64,000 bases of DNA from Polytrichum commune (Eukaryota; Streptophyta; Polytrichopsida; Polytrichales; Polytrichaceae), in NCBI GenBank assembly GCA_950295325.1, contig OX485808.1:14324501-14388500 (forward strand), in the 5' to 3' direction. The notes under the pieces are model-generated. The model was not told where the DNA came from, did no database searches, and worked only from the letters and a program-made list of their open reading frames with translations. Shown in pieces: positions 38,226-50,960 of this stretch. Numbering within the stretch: the first letter of the stretch is position 1; each line of letters starts with the position of its first letter. A program made the translations under genes and the position numbers.

Positions 38226-38524
38226 ATGACATGTATTTCAAGGTTCATATGTGAATAGTACTTTGGAACATGCAAGGGAACCTCAAGAAATATTGTAAGC
38301 ATTCAGGAACGTTGTGAGCATATTTAGTCAATACACATGTTCTTTCATACTTATGAATCTTCATTCTATACACCAAAAGACACATTGGATTGAAATAGGC
38401 CAATTCCTTCAAAAACCTCCATCATACGACATTTGAGACCAAAATGCCATACTACCAAAAACATGACATTTGGATAATACGACACTTTCTTGCATGATCA
38501 AACATGTCTCAATAAAGATGGAGA

Positions 38525-38688
38525 ATAGTAATTGCAACATTGTAAATCCATAATGCCATTTTTTTTTACAAGGAATGGCAAATAATGTTAGGTTAACACT
38601 TAGTGTTGGTGACACTACATGGGCAGTTTACAATTCATACTAAGCAAGACAAATAGAACTGGTGACACTAAATATGATATTTAGTATG
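38525..38688 (-). mobile_element. truncated CTACACTAAATA-family MITE
   Basis: It keeps one end (CACTAAATATGATATTTAGT) and about 150 bases of the core (AATGGCAAATAATGTTAGG, GTAATTGCAACATTGTAAAT). The other end is lost. Confidence 0.7.
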
Positions 38689-39149
38689 CTTTCACTACAT
38701 CGTCATTCACCCATGGTGTAAATTACATTAGGCCATCCAAGAAAGAGTGAGGGTATTATTATATACGAACGTATCTCTCATTCATCCAACATAAAAACCT
38801 TGAAATAGTGTGTACTTTGGAGATGTTTTTTGAAGTTTATTTGATACCAAATTTAGTTTTAAGGACCCCAAATTAGTCTAGACCAAGGCATTTGAGATGA
38901 ATCGACCACAAACCTATAGGGGGTCAAGCTTCATGTTGGATGGGTGAGAGGTACACTTGTATGTGATATTTCCCTCTCTCCATCTGAGTCTAGATTTTAA
39001 ATAAAGGTAAAATCCGTTTTTTCATCCTAGAAGTCTCGTTCATCGCAGGAGATGGACTTCTATGATATACCCATATTAAAAGGTCTAATGTTGGATTATG
39101 CAAGAAATAAAGACTAACCATACTTTGTTGTACTTGGCATATGTGCAGA

Positions 39150-39690
39150 TGATGTTTGGAGTTAGACAACTCCAAAGAAGGAATTGGGTCAAACAACCCA
39201 AGAGAGAATGGTGCACAAGGGCTAGACAACCCACGAAGGATTTGTGCATGGGAGTTAAATAACTCCAACTGGGATTTAGACACCTCCCTCTGAAAGATCT
39301 TTGTGTCGGAGTTAGACAACCCCAACTAGAAGATATGAATCAGAATTAGACAACACCTAGCGGATGGATGTTATTCATTGGAGCTAGACAACTCTCAATA
39401 AATAAATTTAGTTGGAAATAGACCATTCCAACTAGAAGAATGGATGAATGTATCAAGTTGGACAGCTCCAACTAGAGGATTGTGATTGAGCCAAAGATAA
39501 GAAAGGACCACATGTTGAAATGAACTCTGTATATAGATAAGGAAGCTTAAGTCTAAATTTAGTGATACTTGAGACTTCAAAAAAGCTTGAGTATTGTGGA
39601 TAAAGATGGATAAGACTAGGAGTGCCTTTGGGGTATAGAAGAAAGCTCAGGGAGGAGAGAGGATCGTCTTTGGTCTCTCCTATGATTGCA
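39150..39690 (-). repeat. long dispersed repeat, right copy, carrying a hairpin array
   Basis: It is the inverted counterpart of 36935-37525. The hairpins at 39150-39480 read on the minus strand as GGAGTTGTCTAACTCC, GGGTTGTCTAGCCC, GGGTTGTTTGACCC and similar. The intervening DNA (37.6-39.1 kb) holds unrelated MITE fragments. Confidence 0.7.
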
Positions 39691-40186
39691 TGGTTCGAGC
39701 TCAAAGCAATCACAATAGTTATGAAACAAATACACCGCATCCCCATTAACTATCTTATTATACAAACAAAATTTAAAAACAAACAAGCCCCCGTGGACCC
39801 ACCATAGAAGAAATACCACTCACGTTAAACATGCTACTTAAAGAAGCCCACCCCCTACAAGGTTGGAAGTACCTCTACCTTGAAGCTTGGTAAAACATGA
39901 TCAAAGTATGGATGAATGGACTCCCATTCACATTGGTCTAGGAATACACATTGATGTTGTTTTATTTTATTTTATTTCAAGCAGTAGAGAGGAGGGAAGA
40001 GGAGGGGAGCTCATCTATCAAATAGTACCCTCACCATAAACTGTCTAAGTGATCTGACCTAGCTTGCAATATTTGGGAAGCTTGCAATATTTGGGAATGT
40101 GGTTGCTAAACTTAAGTTATGTGTCATATTATGGAATATAATTTGGTTGATGCCAAGAATCAGAAAAAGATTTGATTGCTAAGTAA
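39691..40186. other. intergenic DNA
   Basis: A (TTTTA)n run lies at about 39960-39977. No feature beyond that. Confidence 0.5.
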
Positions 40187-40564
40187 GGGTGTGTTTCCAT
40201 GTAGGTTGTCTGCCCACCAAATTCTTGTGGGAATAAGGTCAAACCTGTCCCAATGTATATGGGATCTGGTGGGGTAGGATTTGTATGTGCCAACTAGCTA
40301 CTCTCATCTTCTCTAATCTGGACTCACCCACTAACCTCCTCCTCCTAAAATCGGTCTTCAATCCTTCAATGACCAATACTTGTAGGTTAAAAAAATGCTT
40401 TAGTGGGCGCATGGAAGTCTAGCAGCCCGTATTCATGGCCCTCCATATTCTAGAGGCCCCCAGAATGTGGTTGGTTGGTGGCTTGTGCTTATCTACACGA
40501 GAACACCTCCAACCCATTATTATCTAGAATCTAGTGGGTGAGCGGTCTACATGGAAACTCAACC
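40187..40564. mobile_element. Tourist-like (PIF/Harbinger) MITE, second family
   Basis: The left end GGGTGTGTTTCCATGTAG and the right end read in reverse, GGTTGAGTTTCCATGTAG, form inverted termini. They are bounded by TAA at 40184-40186 and 40565-40567. The element is 378 bp with no ORF. Confidence 0.8.
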
Positions 40565-40567
40565 TAA

Positions 40568-41600
40568 ATGAATGTTGTTTTTCTTAGTCGGACACCTATA
40601 TTTGATTGGTGTGTGATTCCATAAGGATAAAAGAAAAAAATACCATAAATACACATGTTTCATATTGGACTACATCTTCAAGTCTCATTAACTACCCCAC
40701 ACTCAATATTGAACACAATCGGGAAAACCAATATGTTCAGTTACAAAATCTCCCCCAAATCTTCACTGCACAAAGCTACGCTCAAAGGCCCACAAGTTGT
40801 GGTCAACAACTACAATACCGTGGTAGAAGACCATAATGCCATGGATGGCATGAGGTCCATACACCTATTTCGGTTTGTGAGCTAAGGTAAGTAGTCCCCA
40901 AAAGTGACACCCTCGGTGTTTTGTTTGTTGATTTTGGGTTTTTTAACATTTTTAGACCTTGCAAAGAAAATTGACCTAATCAACAAATGGGTTAGAAACA
41001 TGCCCATCAAATTTATGTAATGCATGGCCTATAAACCGTCAAAGTGCATTACATCATTGAGTTTTTCTGGCAAGGGTCCCGATGTTTCCAAGCCAACCTG
41101 AAGATCTGGTGCCAAACCTTTGCCACCTAGGACACCACATAAGGTGAGTAAACGTTCAAACCCAACCCTAGTATAAAGCCCTTGAGCCAGATTTGATAAA
41201 ATCAAGCGATCCTATCGGATAAAATTCTTACAGTTCAAGCTGGCCCTCAATCTAGCCCTGAGTATAAAGTGGGCCACTTATTCAAAAGCACTTTATCCCA
41301 TGCAAAGGTGGGGCATGGCCAAGATGGATAGCACAAATGGATGCCGTTATGTAACCACTATGGTTTGTGGAAACTTCACTTTCAAATTCCATATTTATTC
41401 TCTTGTATAGACAGACCCTCATGTAAAAACTCTCAATTCATGTCCTTGTAACGGATGTAACTTGCAGATTGTAATAACAATATTGTTTTCTATTACATAT
41501 GTGGTTATGTTACTACAATGCCTATGATACATGATTTGCATGTGTAAGGCCCATGTTTCAAAGTAGAACTTTATTTCTTCAATTCTTGGACTGGTGATAG
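40568..41600. other. intergenic DNA, no supported gene
   Basis: The two overlapping 76-aa frames near 40606-40885 are in different frames and lack any signature. Nothing else is visible. Confidence 0.5.
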
Positions 41601-42258
41601 ATTAATATTTTGCTTCCAAATACAGGAGATGTACCCAAATTCCTCATGGCAGTGACAAATAGGATTAGCATATAGAACTCATGAAGTTGTTAACACAATG
41701 TATCAATTTGCATAACCAGAGTAGTACAATGCCAGCATTTTTCCTCGATTTGTTACTTGTGAAATTTACAATTGCTACATGTGGATGCAAAGGCATGCAC
41801 AATAGGACTTAAATGATGCTATTAATCCAGACTGTCAACTGATGTGAAACTTGATATCACATGCATCAAGACATTTGATCCCAAAACTTGGAGTATAGTT
41901 ATGACAATGGCTAGGCTAGGCTGCATCACACCCTCTGAAAGGAAGTCACATAAAATTGCTTCATTTTTGGTTGAATACCAACTTGATTTATATATTACAG
42001 CAAGTTTGAAAAATTGATGTGCCAGGGCCCCAAAGTGTCTCCTTGCACGCTGTCAGATTTCCCTAACTAATTACAAGGTTGCTTGCTACATGGCACCTTA
42101 CAGGACAGGGGCACTTGACATACTACTTGCCCCTGAAAAGAGAGACTTGCTAAGTTGGAAAAGAAATTCTAACTCACTGCTAAGCTACAAAGCAATGTTG
42201 TGTTTAGGGTTTAGGGTCCTGTTTTCAGGACTCAAACACAACATCAATAATCTGCTCC
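41601..42258 (-). other. probable BRR2 3' UTR and downstream flank
   Basis: This is the sequence following the BRR2 stop on its own strand. A two-unit telomere-like stretch, TTTAGGGTTTAGGGT, lies at 42203-42217. The polyadenylation site is not defined. Confidence 0.35.
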
Positions 42259-45200
42259 CTACTCCTCCATAACATTGCCATCATCCTCAACATCTGCTGC
42301 CTCCTTTACATCAATAGTGAACTCATACTCCTGGTCACAGCCAAGATATGCATCACACATGAAGAAAAGTGTGTAAGTTTTCCTCCCGACCTCGTTGGGC
42401 GCAGTGAAATCGAGCTTCACTTTGGACCTCCGCTGCAACGAGACGCGCTTGATAGCGAGCAGCTGGTTGCTTTTTGGATCACCCACAACCAGCCACCACC
42501 CTTCCTCTTTCGGTTTGGGGAATCGCGGAGCATCCACAGGGCCAAGATCTTGCCGACCTTCCATCTCCCTCTCCAGAGTCACCTGGAGTGTGACAGTCTC
42601 TCCAGCCGCAATGTCATCGGTGTCCAAAACATCGTGGGCGAGATCAATATTCGGAAACCTATTGCAAACCCTGGCAATGTCCATTAACTGTGCATCGCTC
42701 ATTTGCAACAACTCCCTCCTCTCATCGTCTTCCATCTCCACGAGATCAAACACCGTCTCAATGGGCTTGCTTGGAGCTTCGGCACACCTCTTTGCAAGAT
42801 CCTTCGTGAAGTAGGGTAGCTGAAGTAGAACAGAATCCCGCTCCCAAATACCTTGGGTAACCATCTGACTTAGCTCCATAGCCGCTAGCGCAGGATGCAA
42901 CCACCCAGAGCTCGATATGACATCCACCATCGCTTGTATCAGTCGGCTTGCATCAATAAGAATCTCTTTCTGATCCAACGCAAGGTTTCCACTCACACCG
43001 TGCCTGGCGAAATGAGCTTGCAGAAGAGCATTAGCCTTCACATGTGGGTCGGTGAATTTTGGTTTGTCCATGGAAAACCGTTGGTGCATCACAAGCTTTC
43101 GGACAAGTTCATCTTCCCCTGGCCTCATTGGCAACTGTGCATATTCAGAAGCAGATGCAAGAATCTCAAGAAGGCCCTTCAGCTTCGTCTTTGCAGTGAG
43201 TGAAGAACTGAAGAGCTCAATAGTGGTGTAGCTGATGTAATAATATGCAGCAATCATACCCAGATTGAGTGGTGACAGGTCCATGTCATCTTCAATTGCC
43301 ACACACTTACTCGACTCCAGATCTGACAAGGTGGATTCCACAAGCTCTGACAAATGATCAGACAAGTGGCGGTGGCTGACACCTTGCAGATTGTAGTAAT
43401 TAGGATTCTGAGTAAGGCGCCGGTACATGAATGTCCAAGTGAGATAGTCCACAGCATCTTGCTTGTTCTCGATGGTGCGGACCACAACTTCAGCATTCAA
43501 ATGGTCATGTAAATAGTGATCCAAGTGGCTCTCAACAGGGAACGGCTCGTACAGGAACTTCTTGTAATACTCCTTGCGGGGGGCATGACAAAGAATAACA
43601 CATTTCCCAGATGTATCAACTTGAGGACGGCTAGCCCTTCCCATCATTTGAAGGAGGTCAGTAATAGGATAATCTGTATGAGCATTTTCTCGCCCATCAT
43701 AGAATTGAGTTCCCATTACAACAACCAAATGCGCTGAAAGGGTCATCCCCCAACACATACTACTGCTGGCAACACATACCTGATATGCAACACAGTCAAC
43801 AAGTTAATTGATTAGATGAAAACGAGGAAAACCCAAGCACATGCCATCACTAGAATGCAAGATGGGAAAACACTCTGTTCAAACCCAACAGCCCAGAGAG
43901 CTTTAGAACCTCAACCATTAATATTCACAGCAGACCACAACATGCAATCAACTTCAGTAGATTTGTTGAGTTTTTTAAACCAGGTTAAGTTTGGCTGAAA
44001 CACTTTCACAACAACCAACACAATAAATAATAAATTGAGATCAAACTGAGAGATTCCAAAAGGGCTGCAACACCACACCTGTATAGCTTCTGCAGCAAGT
44101 AGACTTTGTACCACTTCTTGTTCAATTGCACTCAATCCTTCGTGCAAATAACCAACCCCCTGACTCAGTGCATGGCTAAGAGCCTCATCCTTTACCTTCG
44201 CCAAAAAGGGAGCTAGATCTGCCTCTGTGCAGTGCAAGAAAGGCGATCTTTCACCCCCATTTACAGTGGCATATGTAACCAAATCCAAGGCTGTCAGGCG
44301 TGCATGCTTCCGAGTGGGTACAAAAATAAGGGCAGGTTCTTGCTTTTTCACATGCTGTACAATGGCAGTATATGTGGGCTTCGTCATTGCTTGCATACGA
44401 GCCTCAAAATTTGCAATGTCAACCCCCTGGATGTGAATTTCTAATGGCACTGGGCGGACTCCTGGAGGGAAGTTGAAGAGCCCATGAGAACTTGCTCCAA
44501 TCCATTCTCCAAGATCCTTTGCATTTGCCAGAGATGTTGAAAGAGCCACAATACGAATTTGATTATCCGTTTGGCTGCCTATATAGCGCATTCGAGAAAC
44601 AATCACCTCCAGTACAGGGCCTCCTTGTCCCCCAATAAGATGTAGTTCATCCACCACAAACAAACTCACCTGCATGATACAGGTCACATTTTAGTCAAAC
44701 ATGGAATTTTTTTTCCCACCACTACTGTTCATGCCCAATCCTTCAAAGCAACTGCCAACTTTTGAAGAAAATTAAAATTAAAGAATGAAAAAATAATAAT
44801 AATAAAAAGGGCAACTAGCAATAATTTGCATACACATTCGTAGTAGCTTCAATACACATGCTTGAGCACAAGGTCCCCCGTGAAGTTGGCAATTTTTTTA
44901 CTAAAATGTAAATAATGATAAATATAAATATGTTTTGGAAGTAATTTGTCCTCATACCTGTTGAACATGTTTGCGTTGTTTCCACCGACGAGAAAGGACA
45001 TCCCATCTCTCTGGAGTACTGATAATGATCTGACCCTTCTCTAGCAACTTAATGTCAGTAGCTGTCTCCCCGGTAAGCTCAACCACTTTCACTCCTAGCA
45101 TTCGACCAAACTTAGACTCCCAATCACGAAGCCGATCTTTAGCTAGCGCTTCCACAGGTGCAATGTAAACACAACGGGCACCAGCTGATTCTGCTTTTTG

Positions 45201-48200
45201 TAGCATCCGCAAAACAGCAAACTCTGCACAGATCGTTTTCCCACTTCCTGTTGGAGCTGCCACCAGGACATTGTCATCTGTGTTGTACAAAACAGGAAAC
45301 ACCTGCAATCCATATCAGGTGTCCATGTCAGTCACCATTAGGAAACCATAAACATGTCAAGATAGGGTCATCCCACTACAATGAGGTTTGCAATGACGTC
45401 ACCTTTACATGGAATACAGTTCAAAGAGGGTCAGCTGGAAATGCTACCTGTGTTTGAATAGGGTTGAAATGACGGAACTTCTGATAAAGGCTCTCGTATG
45501 AAGGATTTCGAAGAGCAGAGACTGGTAAAGGCTGAAGATCAAGAAGCTCTGTGGGTGGTGGATACTTCTCAGGCAAAATGAGGTGGCGAAATGAGACTGG
45601 CAGAACTGTTTCTGAACCCAGCCATCGGTCTGACACAACCCGCACAAAATATTGAGGTGGCAATGGCTCATAAATAGGAACCGTGAAACTCAGGTTGTGG
45701 TCCTCCTCAACATACTGCATTTTCAGTAGGAAATACTCATGATGCAAGATATTCTCCCCATCATTGTCTTCAACAATAACCCAGAAAGATTCCACATAAC
45801 CATGATACTTTTCGTCCCACTGAAAATCAGGAGTAATTGTGAGGTCGACTTTCAAGACAGAGCGGGTGATGGGTTGGACATGAGCTGCCAGCTCCAGCTT
45901 GGGAAACTGATGAATGTATCTGTGAATTGATTTACCCATCTTTGGATACCGAATAAGTTCACCAATCTCTTGCGAGGACAAATCATAATATCGTTCCCAT
46001 GGTAAGTCTTTCTTCTCAATCTTGCTGAGAATGTCATTTGGTATACCCTTAAACTGCCTTAAAGGCGTCTGGCTGCTCCACATGCGCCGATTCACCATCT
46101 TACAAAGAGTGAGAGCTTTCTCAGCTAGTTGTGCCCATCCTCGTTTCAGCACAATCTCAAACAGAGCTCTCATCAACCGACCCGCACTCTGTCATAAAAT
46201 CAACAACAAATTAGACTTGCAATGAGTTCATCAGTAATTTATATCCATGAAGTCACCAGAAAGGCAAGTTACAAAAGAAAAAATACAGCTCTTGTGATAA
46301 ATTTGAGAGGGGGTTACAAGATGACCAGAACACAACAACAAAATTTCTTCAGGTGGTCTATAGAACCACAATAAGAAAACCAACTGGAAGGCAAGGGCAT
46401 AGAAAAGCAAGACATCAGGTAGATACACCCAAGGAGCTCAAGAGATAATACTAGAAAGTCAGGATGTACCTGTGTAATGAAAACCATGTCTGATGTAAGG
46501 GATAATCCCTCAAGCTTTAGCTGCGAGATGTAAGCCTGCAACAAGACATTGATTTTTGCACTTGGTTCCTCTAAGCTCTCTTTCACAGGTATGGGTACCC
46601 GATCCAAGAGCTTCGCAAGCTCCATTTTCTCTTCCTCCCGGACTGTCACAAATTTGAACTCCTCTGAGAGCGAAAAGAGGCGACACAACTCAATGTCACC
46701 CATTGTGGGCTTCAAATGCTCATTATATGTGGCCATTGTGCCATGAGAAATGTAGTAATAACTAGCAATGCGTCCCAGATCAGTCACCTGGAAGTACCCA
46801 CTCTTGCGATCATACTTCACTAGATTGTTCCTGTCCAGTACTGTTGCTGCCGAGTGTACCTGCCAGCACCATCACAAATCTGAAATTCAGTACACTACAT
46901 ACTCCATTAGCCAATAATGCACTAAGTGCTGACAAACATGAAGAGCGACAACATATGCATTGCACATTACGTGATGTATACCAAAAAAGATGAAAAAAGC
47001 ACCGTGCAGTTGGCACTTTCCATATATTGCCTCCCAGTACCATCATCAACAGAAAATTCTGCAACATACATGTATACTTGAGAAGGAACGGAGAAAACTA
47101 AAACTGTGATACAACAACCTAAACACAGGGCAAAAATAAGATCACTTACAAGATCAGCACGGCGCTCCTCTAATGTTGGGTCAGCATGTAGGGCTTCATG
47201 ACTAACACCATAAAGGGTTGGGTTATCCAGCATCCGAATAAAGAGGTAAGTATAACCCAACCAGGTGCAAGCTTCACGAGCATCCTGCACACTGCCTAAG
47301 ACAATCTCTGCATTCAGATTGTCTGCAAGCTTTGATATATACTGACTCTCGATTGGAAGCTGCTGGTTCATCAGGGACAGGTAGTACTGAAGCTCACTGT
47401 GACCAGTAATGATGATACCTTCACCATATGTATCAAACTGTGGCCGTCCAGCTCGCCCCAACATTTGCATAACATCCAATGGACTAAGCTCAGTCCAAGC
47501 ACCTTTCTCTGGATTATAAATCTGAGTTCCCTTTATAATCACAGTATGGGCAGGGAGATTGACTCCCCATGCAAGAGTGGCAGTAGAAACCAACACTTGA
47601 ATGTGCCCATCTGCAAATAAATCCTCAACCAAAGTACGATCAGCCCTTGCCATGCCTGCATGATGGATAGCAAACCCATAAGGCAGCAAATCCTTCAAGT
47701 CAGTACTCTTCACTACCTCATTTTCCTTCTGCAGAATTTCTCGGCTAGCACTATCCTCCTTCAGAAAACGCCCCAACGTGTCGTTTGCTAAAGCTGTATC
47801 CCGTATTGCACGGCCAGTTTTAGCTGTCTCTTTTCTGGAGTGAACAAAGATCAGCACTTGATGCTTGCCAGCTACTTCCATAACCTTTTCATAGCAGATA
47901 TCATTCATCAGCTGGAAACGTTGCAAAGGCTTTCGGACCGTGACTCCAATATACTGCTGTGCTAAAGGACATGGGCGATAACTATTGTCAAAATGAAAGA
48001 GCCCTTTCTTCTCATCAACCTTGAGGAACAAAGCTACATCCTTGTAATTTGGTAAGGTGGCTGATAATCCAACCAAGCGAATCATCTCCTGAGTTGTTTC
48101 AATTTGTCTCACTGTCCTGGCAACAATGCTCTCAAGCACAGGGCCTCGATTATCGTGTAAAAGATGAATCTCATCAATAATTAACAGTTTCACCATTTGA

Positions 48201-50442
48201 GTGTATGTCCTGTCCCCAGACTTTCTAGTGATGATATCCCATTTCTCTGGTGTAGTAACAATAATTTGAGTTTCCTCAATTTGTCCCCTTGACAGAGTAG
48301 CATCTCCGGTGAGCTCCTTCACAGAAACTCCATAAGGCTCTAAACGTTTAGAGAAGTTACCCACCATCTCTGCAACCAGTGCCTTCATGGGCGCTACATA
48401 GACAATCTTGAATGAACTCAAATCAAAAGTACCATCAGCCTGTTTCCTCATACCAAGCTCATGTAAAATAGTGAGCATGGCTACATTGGTCTTTCCAGCA
48501 CCTGTTGGTGCACAGAGAAGAAGATTTTCAGCAGTGAACAGAGCTGTCTCATAAACTCTGCTCTGAACTCTGTTCAATGTCTTCATGCCTACGAATGCTG
48601 GCTGAGCCCAGTCAGGCATATCAGTGATTTTCACAAGCTCTTCACCATCTGCAAATGGTTTGGGTTTTAAGTGGGGAACATGTACTTCCTCATAGCCCTT
48701 CTTTGGAGTTCTGTATGAAAGAGGAGGTAGTTCACACCTGACAAACAACCACAAAATTCACATGTTGAATATGCAATTATAACCAGGTTAGAGGCAACTG
48801 CGCCTCCCAGAAAGTGTACTCCTGTATAGATTTGCAATATCATCTTGCAGAAATTTTGGCAATGTCTACAGATAATAATCCCCACATACTTTGGGCAATC
48901 TTGGAACTCCTGAAAACAGTGAGTGTTATTTTTTATGTAGGTTGTAAACAAAGCAGACAATAAACAGATGCAGCATATTTACGCAATTGTGTCCTTAATT
49001 TGGACTGACCGAGTTCATCTAAAACTAGGAAAAGCCCAAAACCCTTAACCTTGAAATGTGTTCAAAATGTGTGTTTACCTCTTGTTAGCCATTAGCAGTC
49101 CCCCTTGATGGAATGTGAGCTGCTCCAAGTCCAGCAATTGTCGCTGGCCCTTCAACCACCCGCCATCGCCTCCTCCTCCTCCTACGTCTCGATCCATCCG
49201 TCGCCCTTTATCTTCTGTCTCGCCACCATCGTCCCTCAATTTCCTAGCCTCCTCCCTGATACTCCTCTCCAGATTTTTTTGTCTCTCTTTTGCAGTTGCC
49301 CTAGTTGCATGCAGCTGCTCAAGAATACCTGCCAAGGCAACGCCTCCCCTGCTCATCTCTTCTTCTATGCTCTTCTTGGCATCTTCGTCTTCAGCTCTTG
49401 CTAACCGAGTGCACCACACTACCTTAAGGCGATTTCTGAGCAAAAGTTTGATCAAGTCGAACTTGTCGTAGTCCAAAAGCATCACCAAACGATTCTCAAC
49501 ATCCCGGTCATCGCCTTCAGCCAACGTACTAAGGACTTCCTCTGCGAGCTTCTGGCTCTGCTGAGGGTCAATATCTCCATGTGCTTGGGAAATTTTTCTT
49601 TGCAACCAATATGCATCTATGTCCTGAACATTCAAACCCTCATCTGCTTCTTCCATTTCTTCATCATCCTGCCCACCCATTTGCATAGCAGATGATTGTC
49701 GAGTATCTTGACCATCTTCTTCTCCATCGCTGTCTTCCTGCACCTCATCTAAATCACTTTCGTCATCCTCCTCATCTTCCTCGAACTCCACAGCAACTCC
49801 AATATCATCATCTAAAGCTTCCCCTGCACCTCCCGTCCCTGCATCCCCCGCCTCCGAATAATCACTAATGAGTTTCCCTATGGCCACCAGCTGCCCAAAC
49901 CTCTCATTCGACATAGAGTTCAACAGCTTCTCAATCTCCTTCTTTTTATCGGGATCCTTAAACTTATCATTCTTCAAAACCCCGAGTACTTCATCCGCAG
50001 CCCCACGCAGGATATCCTGCGGCTGGTCACCGAACTGTTGCTGAATTGTACTAAGTAGGGCTTCATAGGCTGCCCTCGTCTCCTTCGTCTTCGGCCTATA
50101 CATCCCATCGTCATTAAGCGACAATACACTATCTTCCTGCATCCCGCGCATCCGTTTACTCGCCTTCTTCGGTGCCTCCCCATTTACCTTCTCTTTCTCC
50201 TTGAGCTCCCTTTTCTGCCGCGACTTCGTCAGCTTCTCCTCTAAGTCGCCAGGCCGTCCCCGTGACACCCGGTCACCAAACGACCGAGGATCAATCTTCC
50301 CATACAAACTCTCCGGCTCTCCTGTAGGCTCATGTGTATCCCTCGGCCGTGTATCCGTTGTCAACACCAGACTTGAATTCGCTCTGTATTCATACTGCTT
50401 GAACCGAGCGTGGGCCTCCGCTCCTCCCCCCAAATGTGCCAT
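42259..50442 (-). CDS. BRR2: BRR2 U5 snRNP 200-kDa DExD/H-box RNA helicase
   Basis: BRR2 is the Ski2-like helicase of the U5 snRNP that unwinds U4/U6 during spliceosome activation. Seven coding exons on the minus strand splice in frame: 50442-49079, 48737-47150, 46859-46470, 46188-45448, 45302-44958, 44669-44079 and 43779-42259. They give 2179 aa, the normal length for plant BRR2. Domains in order: an acidic N-terminal plug region (to about 480); helicase cassette 1 with Walker A APTGAGKT (about 531-538), DEIH (about 643-646), SATLPN and [10 protein letters not shown]; the first Sec63 unit with [17 protein letters not shown]; cassette 2 with APTGSGKT (about 1377-1384), DELH (about 1483-1486), STSLAN and QMMGRASRP; and a second Sec63 unit ending DYVVKE-like (residues [14 protein letters not shown]) and MEE. 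Cassette 2 shows the usual altered motifs (STS instead of SAT, GRAS instead of GRAG) of the inactive regulatory cassette. No frameshift or missing core residue is seen. ATG 50442 gives the [20 protein letters not shown] start typical of the plant protein. Confidence 0.97.
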
Positions 50443-50960
50443 CGCCCTTCACCCCAGTACCCTAAATCCACAACCTCAAACCCAATCGCATCAAACTCAA
50501 ACCCTAACACACACACACTCACTAAACCCTAGCACATCAAAAACCCTCCGCAGCTGCACAAAGAATTTACCAACGTTTATTCCAAATGCTCCTGCACTAC
50601 CCACAGTAGCAGTGCCGCTCAAACTTACAATGTCCGCAATGCTAACCCTGTCCTGCACACATCCTCCAAACCCTGGCGCCTCCAAAACCCTTTCGCACGT
50701 CAAGGGAGGGAGAGGAGGAAACAAAAGCACAAAGGCTCAAAAAATCTTTCGTGTGTTTCTGGGCAACCGCAGTAGCGGCGCCGTTTGAAAATGCAATTGC
50801 CGGCGATGGTGACGACGATTATTGTGATGGTAATGTCATTCCCGCGGGCCTCCTTCACGTCCGACGAGACGAGAGGAGCGGAGGGAAGTGAAGAAGGGGG
50901 GTCAAAACCCGGTGATCGTAAGTTGGTTTCCTTATACCTTATTAGGGTTTGGGGTTTTGG
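50443..50960 (-). promoter_or_regulatory. BRR2 leader/promoter with telo-box motifs
   Basis: Reading away from the BRR2 ATG, the sequence carries AAACCCTA telo-boxes at 50499-50507 and 50524-50531 and a further copy on the other strand at 50943-50950. Telo-boxes are typical of plant promoters of genes for translation and RNA-handling proteins in dividing cells. The block is GC-richer than its surroundings, consistent with a leader and proximal promoter. The exact transcription start is not visible. Confidence 0.45.

Noticed and set aside
42395..43203. Plus-strand open frames of 102-139 aa
   Set aside because: They are antisense to the last BRR2 exon, which is clearly conserved.
46967..47149. 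Continuation of BRR2 exon 2 past 47150
   Set aside because: The frame diverges from BRR2 after RRADL, a GTAAGT donor is present, and the next exon at 46859 restores the conserved HSAAT.LD sequence.
49105..50788. Plus-strand open frames up to 195 aa
   Set aside because: Antisense shadows of BRR2 exon 1 and its leader, low-complexity in the last part.
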